A DNA stretch of 64,000 bases from an uncultured Draconibacterium sp. (GTDB lineage: Bacteria > Bacteroidota > Bacteroidia > Bacteroidales > Prolixibacteraceae), in contig NZ_OY775906.1 of the NCBI RefSeq assembly GCF_963675065.1, forward strand, positions 102,001 to 166,000, in the 5' to 3' direction. Made by a program: the position numbers and the translations under genes. The notes beneath the pieces are model-generated. The model did not search any database and was not told where the DNA came from. It worked only from the letters and a program-made list of their open reading frames with translations. Each line of letters opens with the position of its first letter. Position 1 is the first letter of the stretch. Shown here one piece after another: positions 50,437-58,994 of this stretch.

Positions 50437-50465
50437 AAGGCACGGAGTTTTCTGTGCCTTTTTTA
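50437..50465 (+). terminator. Intrinsic terminator after cysH
   Basis: Stem AAGGCAC / GTGCCTT with a GGAGTTTTCT-type loop, followed by T5, 23 bp past the cysH stop. Confidence 0.83.
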
Positions 50466-50487
50466 TTGCCCAATCCTTTACTTGAAA

Positions 50488-50610
50488 ATTTCCCCTCCTG
50501 CCAGGAGGGGTGTCAGCGATATGAGATAATAAGATTAATGATTAATCCGCTTTCGCTGAGAGGGTGGTTGCTGCCAAAATAAACAACCACGCGATGGAAT
50601 CTCGCTGTAG
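50488..50610 (+). repeat. Partial copy of the 268-bp repeat
   Basis: From ATTTCCCCTCCTG to about GATGGAATC this matches the first half of the tandem repeat at 51.5-52.1 kb. It includes the perfect 9-bp hairpin CCCCTCCTG-C-CAGGAGGGG (50492-50510) and GTCAGCG / CGCTGA arms. It lies just downstream of the glycine-rich lipoprotein gene, which is therefore bracketed by copies. Confidence 0.85.
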
Positions 50611-50627
50611 CAGAGAATAGATCCCAT

Positions 50628-51410
50628 TTATAAAGCAACCTTAAACCACGAAGAAACAGCAGATGATGAGCTTGTAGCGGTTGGGTGTTGCTGCATACCT
50701 TTCATCTGGCCGCCACGACGACCACCACCACTACCGCCGCCGGACATTCTTCCCATTCCTCCTCCGGAACCTCTTCCTTTTCCTGAACCGGAATAACCGG
50801 ACATGGAACCACTTCCTTTCATAGTCGGTGCAGAACTTCCCGTTTCCAATCCTGCCGAGAAAGTATGATCTCCGGCAAGCGGAATTTCTTTTATTGGCAT
50901 CTGCAATTCTAAAACAAGCTCGTTGTATTTGTTGGTAGTAAAATTGACTTCAATAGCATACAAATGCGGACTTCGGTAAAAGGTAAATTCTTCGCCATTG
51001 GCATCCCATGTTACTTTTTTTAGCGTTCTGTTTATGGCTGCAGCCATATTCCCGTTTATCCCCGGCTCTTGCATTGGTCGGCCCTGTAAATTCTGTCGGT
51101 TCAACTGATCGGGAGAACGTTCAATTTTGAGTGCATACTTTTTACTTTTTTTCCCTTGCGGATCGAAATACAGGTTCAATCCACCGCGCATAATGCTGGG
51201 GTAGCTGGTCCGGTCGCTCAAAGTCGCTGTCAAAAAGAGGTTCGTGTCATTCTTCGCCACGCCATAACGGATATTATTTTTTTTGTCAAAATGTGTAGTT
51301 GGGATGGCTGAATATTCAGGAGTTGCTTTACCGGAAAGATTTTGGCTTTGATACACCGGAATTTTGGCACACGAAGAGAAAACTAAAGCAAAGAAAATGT
51401 AGCCGATCAT
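50628..51410 (-). CDS. Glycine-rich lipoprotein of unknown function
   Basis: A ~260-residue lipoprotein (FSSC lipobox; the ATG at 51410 starts right at the signal, a longer frame opens at 51440). The central part (about 40-200) has DOMON/CBM9-like strands such as NNIRYGVAKNDTNLFLTATLSDRTSYPSIMRGGLNLYFDPQ. The C-terminus is a low-complexity GSGKGRGSGGGMGRMSGGGSGGG stretch followed by AVSSWFKV. Function unknown; the fold hints at carbohydrate or haem binding at the surface. It lies between copies of a long repeat. Confidence 0.65.
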   Translation of the reverse strand: MIGYIFFALVFSSCAKIPVYQSQNLSGKATPEYSAIPTTHFDKKNNIRYGVAKNDTNLFLTATLSDRTSYPSIMRGGLNLYFDPQGKKSKKYALKIERSPDQLNRQNLQGRPMQEPGINGNMAAAINRTLKKVTWDANGEEFTFYRSPHLYAIEVNFTTNKYNELVLELQMPIKEIPLAGDHTFSAGLETGSSAPTMKGSGSMSGYSGSGKGRGSGGGMGRMSGGGSGGGRRGGQMKGMQQHPTATSSSSAVSSWFKVAL

Positions 51411-51523
51411 TTTTCCTGATCGCCTGTTGAGTAGATTCATGAATTACAATTTTTGTTGAATAAAAATCAATGTTTTTAGCATTAGACACACGCCTGAATC
51501 TAAACTTGCGATATAAATTCCTT

Positions 51524-52062
51524 TTATTTTTAATGTGACAGAACATCACTTCACGGATTTCCCCTCCTGTCAGGAGGGGTGTCAGCGATAGGAGATAATA
51601 AGATTAATAATTAATCTGCTTTCGCTGACGGGGTGGTTGCTACCAAATAAACAACCACGCGATGGATTTGTAAGGTAGCAGGGGTAGATTGCTTCTCCCG
51701 ATTCGTTTTACTCATCGGGATCTCAATGACTCGCAATGTAGAAGACAAACGCAGCGGACAGGAGAGAATCGTGCCGGGATAAAACAGGTCATTATTTTTA
51801 ATGTGACAGAACATCACTTCACGGATTTCCCCTCCTGTCAGGAGGGGTGTCAGCGATATGAGATAATAAGATTAATAATTAATCTGCTTTCGCTGACGGG
51901 GTGGTTGCTGCCAAAATAAACAACTACGCGATGGAATTGTACGGTAGCAGGGTTAGATTGCTTCTCCCGATTCGTTTTACTCATCAGGATCGCAATGACT
52001 CGCAATATAGAAGATAAACGCAGCGGACAGGAGAGAATCGTGCCGGGATAAAACAGGTCATT
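51524..52062. repeat. Tandem direct repeat, two units of ~268 bp
   Basis: Unit A (about 51524-51793) and unit B (about 51792-52062) are nearly identical, starting TTATTTTTAATGTGACAGAA and ending AAAACAGGTCATT, offset by 268-269 bp. Each has the hairpin CCCCTCCTGTCAGGAGGGG, the arms GTCAGCGATA...CGCTGACGGGG and a CGCGATGGA segment. A partial third copy lies at 50488-50610. Frames at 51611-51817 and 51850-52188 on the minus strand are repeat artefacts. No gene is present in 51441-52340. Confidence 0.9.
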
Positions 52063-52152
52063 GTCCGCTGCCGGTTTAAATCCACAAAGAATGTCATTGC
52101 GAAGAAGGAACGACTGAAGTAACCGAATTCTCATCCGGAATATATGCATTCC

Positions 52153-52197
52153 AAAAAAAAGTCCCGATCGATAGTGGCATTCTATCAACCGGGACTT
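52153..52197 (-). terminator. Probable terminator after the FMN-binding protein gene
   Basis: Stem AAGTCCCG / CGGGACTT with an inner GATAG/CTATC stem; on the minus strand it ends in a run of eight T. It lies 144 bp past the stop of the FMN-binding protein gene. Confidence 0.8.
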
Positions 52198-52340
52198 AAA
52201 ACGTATGTAATGTATAACTTTTGCGAACTATACCAATTGTTTTTCAGTGTGAGCCTTAGCGAAACAGTGAATTTACAATGGTTAGTGCCGATTGAAGAGG
52301 GGAATTATCTATGATAAGGCACATTCCCTTCACATCGGCA

Positions 52341-52904
52341 TTATAGCTGAAATTTTTTCAGCAGTGCCGTTTTGTTTTCCACATCAGCGGTGATGGCATA
52401 TACCGATATGGTGGCACCTGAAATAGCATCGATGTTTTTGTCTACTTTTAACGAAGCGGAGCCATTAAATCCGATAAACTGTTTTAGCCAGCCTTTGGCC
52501 GTAATTTCGTGGCCGTGTGTGGCCTGGTAGTTATATACTTTTACTGCCTGAACGGTTTTGTGCTCGTCGAACAGAATGTAATAATCAAAATATTCCGAAC
52601 CGAGTGTGGCCGTCGATTCGTGCTCTACTGAACATCCTCCGGCACGGCAGCTGTTTACCCGCCCGATGTAAATGTAGCAGTAGTGGCTTTCGTTATTTTC
52701 AGTAACCAGGAAGTATTTGCCGTTTATTTCACTGTAAGTTGAATCTGTAATTTTCATTTCCTGAACCCCCGACAGTGTTTCGATACCCGATTTCTGAAGG
52801 GTCTTTTCCAATGCTTTGGGTTGAAAATCCACCTCGTTTTGGGCAAAAGCCAAACAGGCACTAAATAATAAGGCAATCAATACTATTCCTGATCTGAATT
52901 TCAT
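52341..52904 (-). CDS. FMN-binding-domain protein with ApbE-type flavinylation motif
   Basis: A 187-residue exported protein (signal peptide ending in FAQ near residue 22). The single FMN-binding domain ends in DAISGATIS at residues 159-167, the motif D-x2-S-G-A-T-x-S in which ApbE attaches FMN to the Thr (Thr165). Residues 75-93 carry three cysteines (YCYIYIGRVNSCRAGGC) that could form disulfides. It would carry covalent flavin outside the cytoplasm for electron transfer, like NqrC/RnfG but alone. It starts 11 bp after the porin gene, so the two are an operon. Confidence 0.88.
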   Translation of the reverse strand: MKFRSGIVLIALLFSACLAFAQNEVDFQPKALEKTLQKSGIETLSGVQEMKITDSTYSEINGKYFLVTENNESHYCYIYIGRVNSCRAGGCSVEHESTATLGSEYFDYYILFDEHKTVQAVKVYNYQATHGHEITAKGWLKQFIGFNGSASLKVDKNIDAISGATISVYAITADVENKTALLKKFQL

Positions 52905-52915
52905 TTTTCTATAGT

Positions 52916-54118
52916 TTAAAACATTACACCAATTCCTGCACTAAACGTTTTTGCGTAAGTATCTGTAGCGGCATTTTTTACAAACTGGATATCGGTTTTT
53001 ACAACAGCTCCTTTTGTTAATGCCAGTGTAAGTCCTGTGGTTATAGCTGTTTTCTCGTAAGCTGCGTTTTTAGCAATAGTGTTTTCTACCGAACTGTGGG
53101 TATTTAAAAACTCGTAACGTACAAACGGTGTCAGTTGCAATTCGGTGTCAACCGTGCGGAAAACGTTGTAAGCTGCCTCGGCGTAATACCCGATCATGGC
53201 GCTTCCAACATCATTCATGCTACCATCTTTAGCAGTAAAAGTATTGTACTCATCGGTGTTTGATAAGCTGGCATAGTACAACTGTCCACGCAACTGAAGT
53301 CCTTTTACCGAATAACGGGCATCCAGGCCAAGCATTGAAATGCCAACTACCGACGAATCGGCCATGGCAACAGCAGCGTCATCATCTTTGTCGATCCCAT
53401 CGTACAGTTTGCTCTGTGTATTTCCCAGGTAGGCCGAAACACCCAGGTTTAATCCCCTGATTCCGAAATATTCGATTTTACCCGCAAAATTTGGTGCACT
53501 TACATACGATTCAGCTCCTTTTTGGCGGCCGCTGCGCATTCCTTTTGCGCCACTTAGTTTGGCCGAACCATCGTAACCGTTAAAACCGTTCATTACGTAA
53601 GCCTGGTATTTTAACGACGCCGGCAAAATTGTTCCGGAAATACCAAAACCAACTTCGCGCCAGGTAGTTGGTGTAATGATATTGTCAACCAGCGGACGTT
53701 CAACACCATTAAAAGTTGTAGGCTCGTGGTACTCGTTAATAATTCCCATAGGAACCAGCATCAATCCGCCTCTGAAATTAATGGCGTTGTTCAGTTTGTA
53801 CTGCAAAAAAGCCTGCTCTATATAAACCTCTTTAACGTGCTCGTATTCAATTTCGGTAATAAACTGTGTTTTTTCGTTGAAGTTATAACCCAGCAACATT
53901 ACCACACGGTGTACATCCAGTTTGCCGTTGTTGTAGGTATCACCCGATAACGGCTGGTTGTAATGTACTTCGCCGTAACCGCCAATCAGCAGTTTACTGT
54001 CTTGTATTAATAGATTATCGGCTGAGTTGTTGTATTGATTGGGATTGTTTTCATCGTCTTGTGCGAAAGCAAAAAGGCCCGCGCTTACAATTAATAATGA
54101 TAGTAATGGTTTCTTCAT
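52916..54118 (-). CDS. Outer-membrane porin-like protein
   Basis: A 400-residue outer-membrane beta-barrel: signal peptide ending LFAFAQ, then GGYGEVHYNQPLSGDTYNNGKLDVHRVVMLLGYNFNE-type strands, repeated alternating aromatic strands, and a C-terminal GIGVMF. The N-terminal part resembles phosphate-selective or short-chain porins of Bacteroidota (LLIGGYGEVHYNQP). It precedes the flavinylated FMN-binding gene by 11 bp, so the pair may form an outer-membrane redox or uptake system. The pore substrate is unknown. Confidence 0.8.
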   Translation of the reverse strand: MKKPLLSLLIVSAGLFAFAQDDENNPNQYNNSADNLLIQDSKLLIGGYGEVHYNQPLSGDTYNNGKLDVHRVVMLLGYNFNEKTQFITEIEYEHVKEVYIEQAFLQYKLNNAINFRGGLMLVPMGIINEYHEPTTFNGVERPLVDNIITPTTWREVGFGISGTILPASLKYQAYVMNGFNGYDGSAKLSGAKGMRSGRQKGAESYVSAPNFAGKIEYFGIRGLNLGVSAYLGNTQSKLYDGIDKDDDAAVAMADSSVVGISMLGLDARYSVKGLQLRGQLYYASLSNTDEYNTFTAKDGSMNDVGSAMIGYYAEAAYNVFRTVDTELQLTPFVRYEFLNTHSSVENTIAKNAAYEKTAITTGLTLALTKGAVVKTDIQFVKNAATDTYAKTFSAGIGVMF

Positions 54119-54423
54119 GATCTATGGATAAAGTTGTTAAATATTCACACTGCAAAACTAGCTTGAAGTCCTGAGGTGTGAAATCCCAAAAAGTGGTGAT
54201 TTTTTGAAGGGATAACTACTATTAGTGGTGATGGAAATGGCGGGTATATCACCTGAAATTGTGATTTTGGGGTGGAGCGACGGTGCTTCAAAGCACGTCC
54301 TCCTTTTTTAAGCCTTAGACTTAAGGTATTAATTACCAATGAAATAGAATGGATTAATTTTTAGTATAAACCATAAACATTAGGAGGGGACTGCGTCCAC
54401 AGCGGTGAAGTGGTAATAAAATA
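54119..54423. other. Promoter-side spacer of the porin gene
   Basis: No gene. It contains a short hairpin GACGGTGCTT-CA-AAGCACGTC (54279-54300) and otherwise AT-rich DNA. The small minus-strand frame at 54145-54339 has no recognisable content. Confidence 0.4.
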
Positions 54424-54468
54424 AAAGCCCCGTTCTGTAATGTTTCAAAATATACAGAACGGGGCTTT
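54424..54468 (-). terminator. Terminator after the 250-residue exported protein
   Basis: A perfect 16-bp stem AAAGCCCCGTTCTGTA / TACAGAACGGGGCTTT with a 13-nt loop, T-rich on the minus strand, 30 bp past the stop. The same stem (one mismatch) recurs after ettA at 55347-55390. Confidence 0.86.
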
Positions 54469-54498
54469 CGTTTTCATTATAGTCAGGGTATCTTATCC

Positions 54499-55251
54499 TC
54501 AGTTTTTCGAATAAGTCAAATCCCGTAAGTACCAGGAATCATGAACTTTTACCGTTCTCAGTATTTTAAGAAAGTCCTTATTCATATCCTCAAAGAAATC
54601 CTTATACTTTTCCGAAAATTCTTTATCGTATTCTAAAAACTCAATTTGGTTTTTTCCATATGACCACCCTATATAAACCGGTCCGTTATAACCCAATTCT
54701 CCTGTTGCCACCCTCCAGGTATCGTTATGTCCTTCTGCTTTCATATAATCAACCGCTTTTTTCATAATTCTTCTGAATTCCTGCTGTTTTCCAGGGATGA
54801 TATAAAATTCCTGGAATTGCATGTAGTTTACACTGTCCATTGGGATGCGGTTAACTTCAGGTATTATACTTAGTTCAGCATGTTCGGTAATTGTTTTTGA
54901 ATAATTTGATTTGATAGTTTTTAACCATTTTAGTGTTTTTTCTTCACCAAATTTTTGCATAATCTTACCCCATTCACTCTCCAACTCATCAATATCAGCT
55001 AAAGAATTGATGGGATGCCAATACTGGTACTTAAAATCGCCGGTAGTCCAGGCATAAAATTCGTATTTGTAATTTTCGTCTTTGCACAACTGGGTCAGTT
55101 CTTTACTATATTCCCAGTACTCGTTTATATGCTCCGGATGCACTTCTTCTTCCCAGCAATACCAAAGTTGTTTACTATTTTCCTGTGCTTGTGTGGTGTG
55201 GATGGTACAAACCAAAAGGATTACGATTAACCCTAAGCCAATTCTTTTCAT
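54499..55251 (-). CDS. Exported protein with two related ferredoxin-like halves
   Basis: A 250-residue secreted or periplasmic protein (signal peptide ending TTQAQ near residue 23). The two halves look alike: WYCWEEEVHPEHINEYWEYSKELTQL with FKYQYWHPINSLADIDEL, and MQFQEFYIIPGKQQEFRRIMKKAV with VYIGWSYGKNQIEFLEYD. Each half reads as a dimeric alpha/beta-barrel (NIPSNAP/ABM-like) domain, so I suggest a fused tandem of such domains. I do not recognise a family. It stands alone between two near-identical terminators. Confidence 0.7.
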   Translation of the reverse strand: MKRIGLGLIVILLVCTIHTTQAQENSKQLWYCWEEEVHPEHINEYWEYSKELTQLCKDENYKYEFYAWTTGDFKYQYWHPINSLADIDELESEWGKIMQKFGEEKTLKWLKTIKSNYSKTITEHAELSIIPEVNRIPMDSVNYMQFQEFYIIPGKQQEFRRIMKKAVDYMKAEGHNDTWRVATGELGYNGPVYIGWSYGKNQIEFLEYDKEFSEKYKDFFEDMNKDFLKILRTVKVHDSWYLRDLTYSKN

Positions 55252-55346
55252 CTTATTAATTTTTAGTTACTTAAGTAAGTTAAAGCAAATCAATAAGAAA
55301 ACAAAATAAAAATACGAATTGGTGTTTTAATCGAGGATGAAAATAA

Positions 55347-55390
55347 AAAGACCCGTTCTGTAATCGTTAAATCATACAGAACGGGGCTTT
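55347..55390 (-). terminator. Terminator after ettA
   Basis: Stem AAAGACCCGTTCTGTA / TACAGAACGGGGCTTT with one mismatch and a 12-nt loop, T-rich on the minus strand. Nearly the same stem as 54424-54468. Confidence 0.82.
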
Positions 55391-55505
55391 ACAATACTTC
55401 CGTCTTCGGACTTCTGTCTCACGATCCCGACGCAATGGTCGGGACTAGTGATACTTCCCATTTTCGCTTCGCAAAGCTCACAAAAATGGAGAATCACTGA
55501 GCTCC

Positions 55506-57191
55506 TTACGCCATCAGCTTCATATATTTAAAACGTTTTGGTGTTTCGTTACCCATACGTTTTTTGCGGTTTTCTTCATATTCCGAGAACGAACCTTCAA
55601 AGAAATGCACATGACCGTCGCCTTCAAACGCTAAAATATGCGTGGCAATACGGTCGAGGAACCAGCGGTCGTGCGAAATGACTACAGCACAGCCGGCAAA
55701 GCTATCCAAACCTTCTTCCAGTGCACGCAGTGTATTTACATCGATATCGTTGGTCGGCTCATCAAGTAGCAACAGGTTCCCTTCCGATTTAAGAGCCAGC
55801 GCAAGGTGCAGGCGGTTACGCTCACCACCCGAAAGTACGCCACATTTCTTTTCCTGGTCGGCACCATTAAAATTGAAGCGGCCAACATAAGCGCGCGCAT
55901 TGGCTTGTTTGTTGCCCAGCATAATGGTTTCCGTTCCGCCTGAGATCACTTGATAGACTGTTTTCTCCGGATCGATGGCAGCGTGGGTTTGATCCACATA
56001 ACTTACTTTTACGGTGTCGCCAATGTCAATGCTTCCGGCGTCTGCCTCCAGTTGTTTCATAATCAGTTTAAACAGTGTGGTTTTTCCGGCACCGTTTGGT
56101 CCAATAACGCCGATAATTCCGGCAGGCGGGAGTTTAAAGCTCAGGTCTTCGAAAAGCAGCTTTTCGCCAAAACCTTTTTTTACACCCTCCATTTCAACCA
56201 CTTTGTCGCCCAGTCGCGGACCGTTCGGAATAAAGATCTCCAGTTTTTCTTCTTTCTGTTTGGCGTCTTCATTCAACATTTTATCGTATGCACTTAAGCG
56301 GGCTTTACTTTTTGCATGACGTGCTTTTGGTGCCATACGGACCCATTCCAGCTCGCGCTCCAGTGTCTTCTTACGTTTCTGGCTGCCTTTTTCTTCCTGC
56401 TCCAAACGTTTCGATTTTTGTTCCAGCCACGAGGTGTAGTTTCCTTTCCATGGAATGCCTTGTCCGCGGTCGAGTTCAAGAATCCAGCCGGCAACATTAT
56501 CAAGGAAATAACGGTCGTGCGTAATACAGATAACCGTTCCTTTATACTGATCGAGGTGGGCTTCCAGCCACAAAATACTTTCGGCATCGAGGTGGTTGGT
56601 AGGCTCATCGAGCAACAGCACATCAGGCTCCTGTAACAACAAACGGCACAGCGCAACACGACGGCGCTCTCCACCTGAAAGTTCGCTTATGGGCTGATCG
56701 TTTGGCGGACACTGTAGTGCGTCCATTGCACGTTCCAACTTACTGTCGAGGTTCCAGGCATCCAGTGCATCCATTTTTTCCTGCAACTCGGCCTGCTCCT
56801 TCATCAGCTCGTCCATTTTATCCGGATTTTCATACACCTCCGGTAGCCCGAATTGCTGGTTGATCTCTTCGTAGCGGTTCAGCACATCAACAGTTTCCTG
56901 TGTACCTTCTTTTACAATGTCGATAACGGTTTTACTTTCATCGAGTTGTGGTTCCTGATCGAGTAATCCTACCGAATATCCCGGTGCAAAAACCAGATCG
57001 CCGTTGTACGCTTCATCTTGTCCGGCAATAATTTTTAGCAAGGTTGATTTTCCCGATCCGTTTAAACCGATGATACCGATTTTAGCTCCGAGGAAAAACG
57101 AAAGCGAAATGTCTTTGATTACTGTTTTACTGGGTGGGTAAGTTTTACTCACCTTATACATCGAAAAAATTATTTTCTTGTCGTCGCTCAT
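55506..57191 (-). CDS. ettA: Energy-dependent translational throttle protein EttA (ABC-F)
   Basis: A 561-residue cytoplasmic ABC-F protein with two nucleotide-binding domains and no membrane part. Domain 1: Walker A GLNGSGKSTLLKII, signature LSGGERRRVALCRLL, Walker B DVLLLDEPTNHLDA. Domain 2: GPNGAGKTTLFKLI, LSGGERNRLHLALAL, LLLDEPTNDIDV. The arm and linker between them (about 240-320, KRLEQEEKGSQKRKKTLERELEWVRMAPKARHAKSKARL) are of the EttA type. EttA binds the ribosomal E site and gates translation according to ATP/ADP. Length and motifs are canonical. Confidence 0.96.
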   Translation of the reverse strand: MSDDKKIIFSMYKVSKTYPPSKTVIKDISLSFFLGAKIGIIGLNGSGKSTLLKIIAGQDEAYNGDLVFAPGYSVGLLDQEPQLDESKTVIDIVKEGTQETVDVLNRYEEINQQFGLPEVYENPDKMDELMKEQAELQEKMDALDAWNLDSKLERAMDALQCPPNDQPISELSGGERRRVALCRLLLQEPDVLLLDEPTNHLDAESILWLEAHLDQYKGTVICITHDRYFLDNVAGWILELDRGQGIPWKGNYTSWLEQKSKRLEQEEKGSQKRKKTLERELEWVRMAPKARHAKSKARLSAYDKMLNEDAKQKEEKLEIFIPNGPRLGDKVVEMEGVKKGFGEKLLFEDLSFKLPPAGIIGVIGPNGAGKTTLFKLIMKQLEADAGSIDIGDTVKVSYVDQTHAAIDPEKTVYQVISGGTETIMLGNKQANARAYVGRFNFNGADQEKKCGVLSGGERNRLHLALALKSEGNLLLLDEPTNDIDVNTLRALEEGLDSFAGCAVVISHDRWFLDRIATHILAFEGDGHVHFFEGSFSEYEENRKKRMGNETPKRFKYMKLMA

Positions 57192-57213
57192 TTTGTTTGT
57201 TTTTATTCTGCAG

Positions 57214-57221
57214 CAAAAGTA
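57214..57221 (-). promoter_or_regulatory. -7 box of ettA
   Basis: TACTTTTG on the minus strand is a full match to TAnnTTTG, 22 bp before the ettA start codon. Confidence 0.6.
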
Positions 57222-57349
57222 AGAAATTGTTTAAAGAGAAACTACGAGCTGCGCGTTACAAATTACAAGCTACAAATGTCCAGTGACCAGTGAGCAATGA
57301 TCAATAACAGGGGACCATTTTTTTCAGTCCTTCAATCCTTCAATCTTTG

Positions 57350-57868
57350 TTACATCGGAATACCTTCACCTATCGCTCCAAATCCGGAAAATAATCCAAA
57401 CAGAACCATTCCAATTATCATTATGGGGTAAAGACACATAATAACAATCATTATAATACCAAAGGTTTTGTAATGTGCACGCAGATTATTAAAAGCAATG
57501 GATAGTTGATCCTGTTTTTTTAATGCAACAGCTTGTTTAATGCTGTTTGAAAATCGAAACAAATAATAAATTGGCAGGAAATATACACCTGCAAAAATGA
57601 TGTATAATAGTCCGAATAAAGCCATAGGAAACGGGAATATATTTGGCTTGGTGGCTGGTACAAATGCTGTCATAAGACTCACGCTGATTCCGGCCAGTAC
57701 CATAAATCCGGTTCCAATAAAACCGAGGATGGCCAAAAACTGGCTCCATTTTCCGGCGCTGTGCAGGTTGTGGTTAATTTCTTCGGTAAGTTCCAGTGTT
57801 TCTGGTTTTACCGCCGGTTGATTCTCTGTAGGTAGTGTTTCTTCGTTAAAAGTGTTTTCGGTATTCAT
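57350..57868 (-). CDS. DUF5362 membrane protein
   Basis: A 172-residue inner-membrane protein with three or four helices: WSQFLAILGFIGTGFMVLAGISVSLM, FPFPMALFGLLYIIFAGVYFLPIYYLFRF and FGIIMIVIMCLYPIMIIGMVLFGL. The stretch LHSAGKWSQFLAILGFIG is the family signature of DUF5362. Function unknown. No operon partner. Confidence 0.85.
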   Translation of the reverse strand: MNTENTFNEETLPTENQPAVKPETLELTEEINHNLHSAGKWSQFLAILGFIGTGFMVLAGISVSLMTAFVPATKPNIFPFPMALFGLLYIIFAGVYFLPIYYLFRFSNSIKQAVALKKQDQLSIAFNNLRAHYKTFGIIMIVIMCLYPIMIIGMVLFGLFSGFGAIGEGIPM

Positions 57869-57987
57869 TTTTTATAATTTGAAAAATTTGATTCTTGTTA
57901 AGATTATGGAATAAGTAATAGCTTGCTAACGACAGATTTAGAGTTTGTTAGCATGGGTGTTTCAAGTTTTAAATGTTTTAGCCGGAT

Positions 57988-58917
57988 TTATTTTTTAATG
58001 TACTCGTAGCTAACAAAAGCAAAATGATTGCCATCGGGGGCCCACGAAGGCACGTTGATGGTTCCCTGTCCGCCGGTGAATGAGCACAATGTTTTTATCG
58101 ATCCGTCGGAAAGATTCATTAAGCGCAGCGAAACATCTTTCATGGCGGGATGAGCACTGCCCTGATCCTGATGATAACTAATAAGTACCAGATATTCTCC
58201 ATCGGGAGACGGGTGTGCAAACCAATTGGAATAAGCATCATTGGTCAGCTGTTTCTTGTTCGAACCGTCAACATCCATTTGCCATATCTCCATTTTGCCG
58301 GAAGCCATTGAGTTGTAAAAAATTGTTTTTCCATCGGGCGAATATTCCGGACCATCGTCAAGACCTTCTTCGGTGGTTAAGCGGGTTTCTTCGCCTCCGT
58401 CAATTGATATGGTGTATACATCGTATTCGCCGTTACGCTCGGCACAATAAGCCAGGCGTTTCCCATCGGGCGACCAGCCGTGCCAATATGATGGTACTTT
58501 TGGAGTAACTGCCTTTGGTATTCCTCCTTCTATGGGTAAAACATAAATTCGGGATCCTTTTTTTATAGATTCACCGTTTACCGGTTCAGACTCGGCCTGA
58601 TGACTTATTGCCAGCCATTTACCATCGAAAGAAATGCCGTGGTCGTTGTTACAGCGGTCGGCAAAGTCAGTATTTATTAATGTTTTTACATTCGTTTTCA
58701 GATCAACTTTATACAGTTTGCCTTTCTGGTTTAGAACCAGAAAACTTCCGTCGCGACTCCAGTTAGGCGCCTCAAAATGTGCTTCTTCACTAAGGACTAT
58801 CTCACGTTCATCTGTATCTATATTATAGATTTCCAGTGTTGATCGTACATCCTTCTGTTGCGCAAAAGCCATCAGGGGAAGTATAAGTACGGCAAGTAAA
58901 TAAAGTTTTTGGTTCAT
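57988..58917 (-). CDS. TolB-like WD40/PD40 beta-propeller protein
   Basis: A 309-residue exported protein (signal peptide ending LMAFAQQ). It consists of WD40-like PD40 blades: APNWSRDGSFLVLNQKGKLYKVD, HGISFDGKWLAISHQAE, YWHGWSPDGKRLAYCAERNGEYDVYTISIDGG, DDGPEYSPDGKTIFYNSMASG and NVPSWAPDGNHFAFVSYEYI. It resembles the propeller part of TolB and of peptidase-associated PD40 proteins. It may bind protein partners or oligosaccharides in the periplasm; there is no catalytic domain. Confidence 0.87.
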   Translation of the reverse strand: MNQKLYLLAVLILPLMAFAQQKDVRSTLEIYNIDTDEREIVLSEEAHFEAPNWSRDGSFLVLNQKGKLYKVDLKTNVKTLINTDFADRCNNDHGISFDGKWLAISHQAESEPVNGESIKKGSRIYVLPIEGGIPKAVTPKVPSYWHGWSPDGKRLAYCAERNGEYDVYTISIDGGEETRLTTEEGLDDGPEYSPDGKTIFYNSMASGKMEIWQMDVDGSNKKQLTNDAYSNWFAHPSPDGEYLVLISYHQDQGSAHPAMKDVSLRLMNLSDGSIKTLCSFTGGQGTINVPSWAPDGNHFAFVSYEYIKK

Positions 58918-58994
58918 GAATGATTTTTTTAGTTGGTCGCTAAAGTTAATAATTTGTTTGAAGTTTTTATGTTATCTATGACTAGTGAGAAGAA

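Noticed and set aside
51611..52188. Two similar minus-strand frames of 68 and 112 codons
   Set aside because: Their similarity to each other comes entirely from the tandem repeat; no start signals and no domain.
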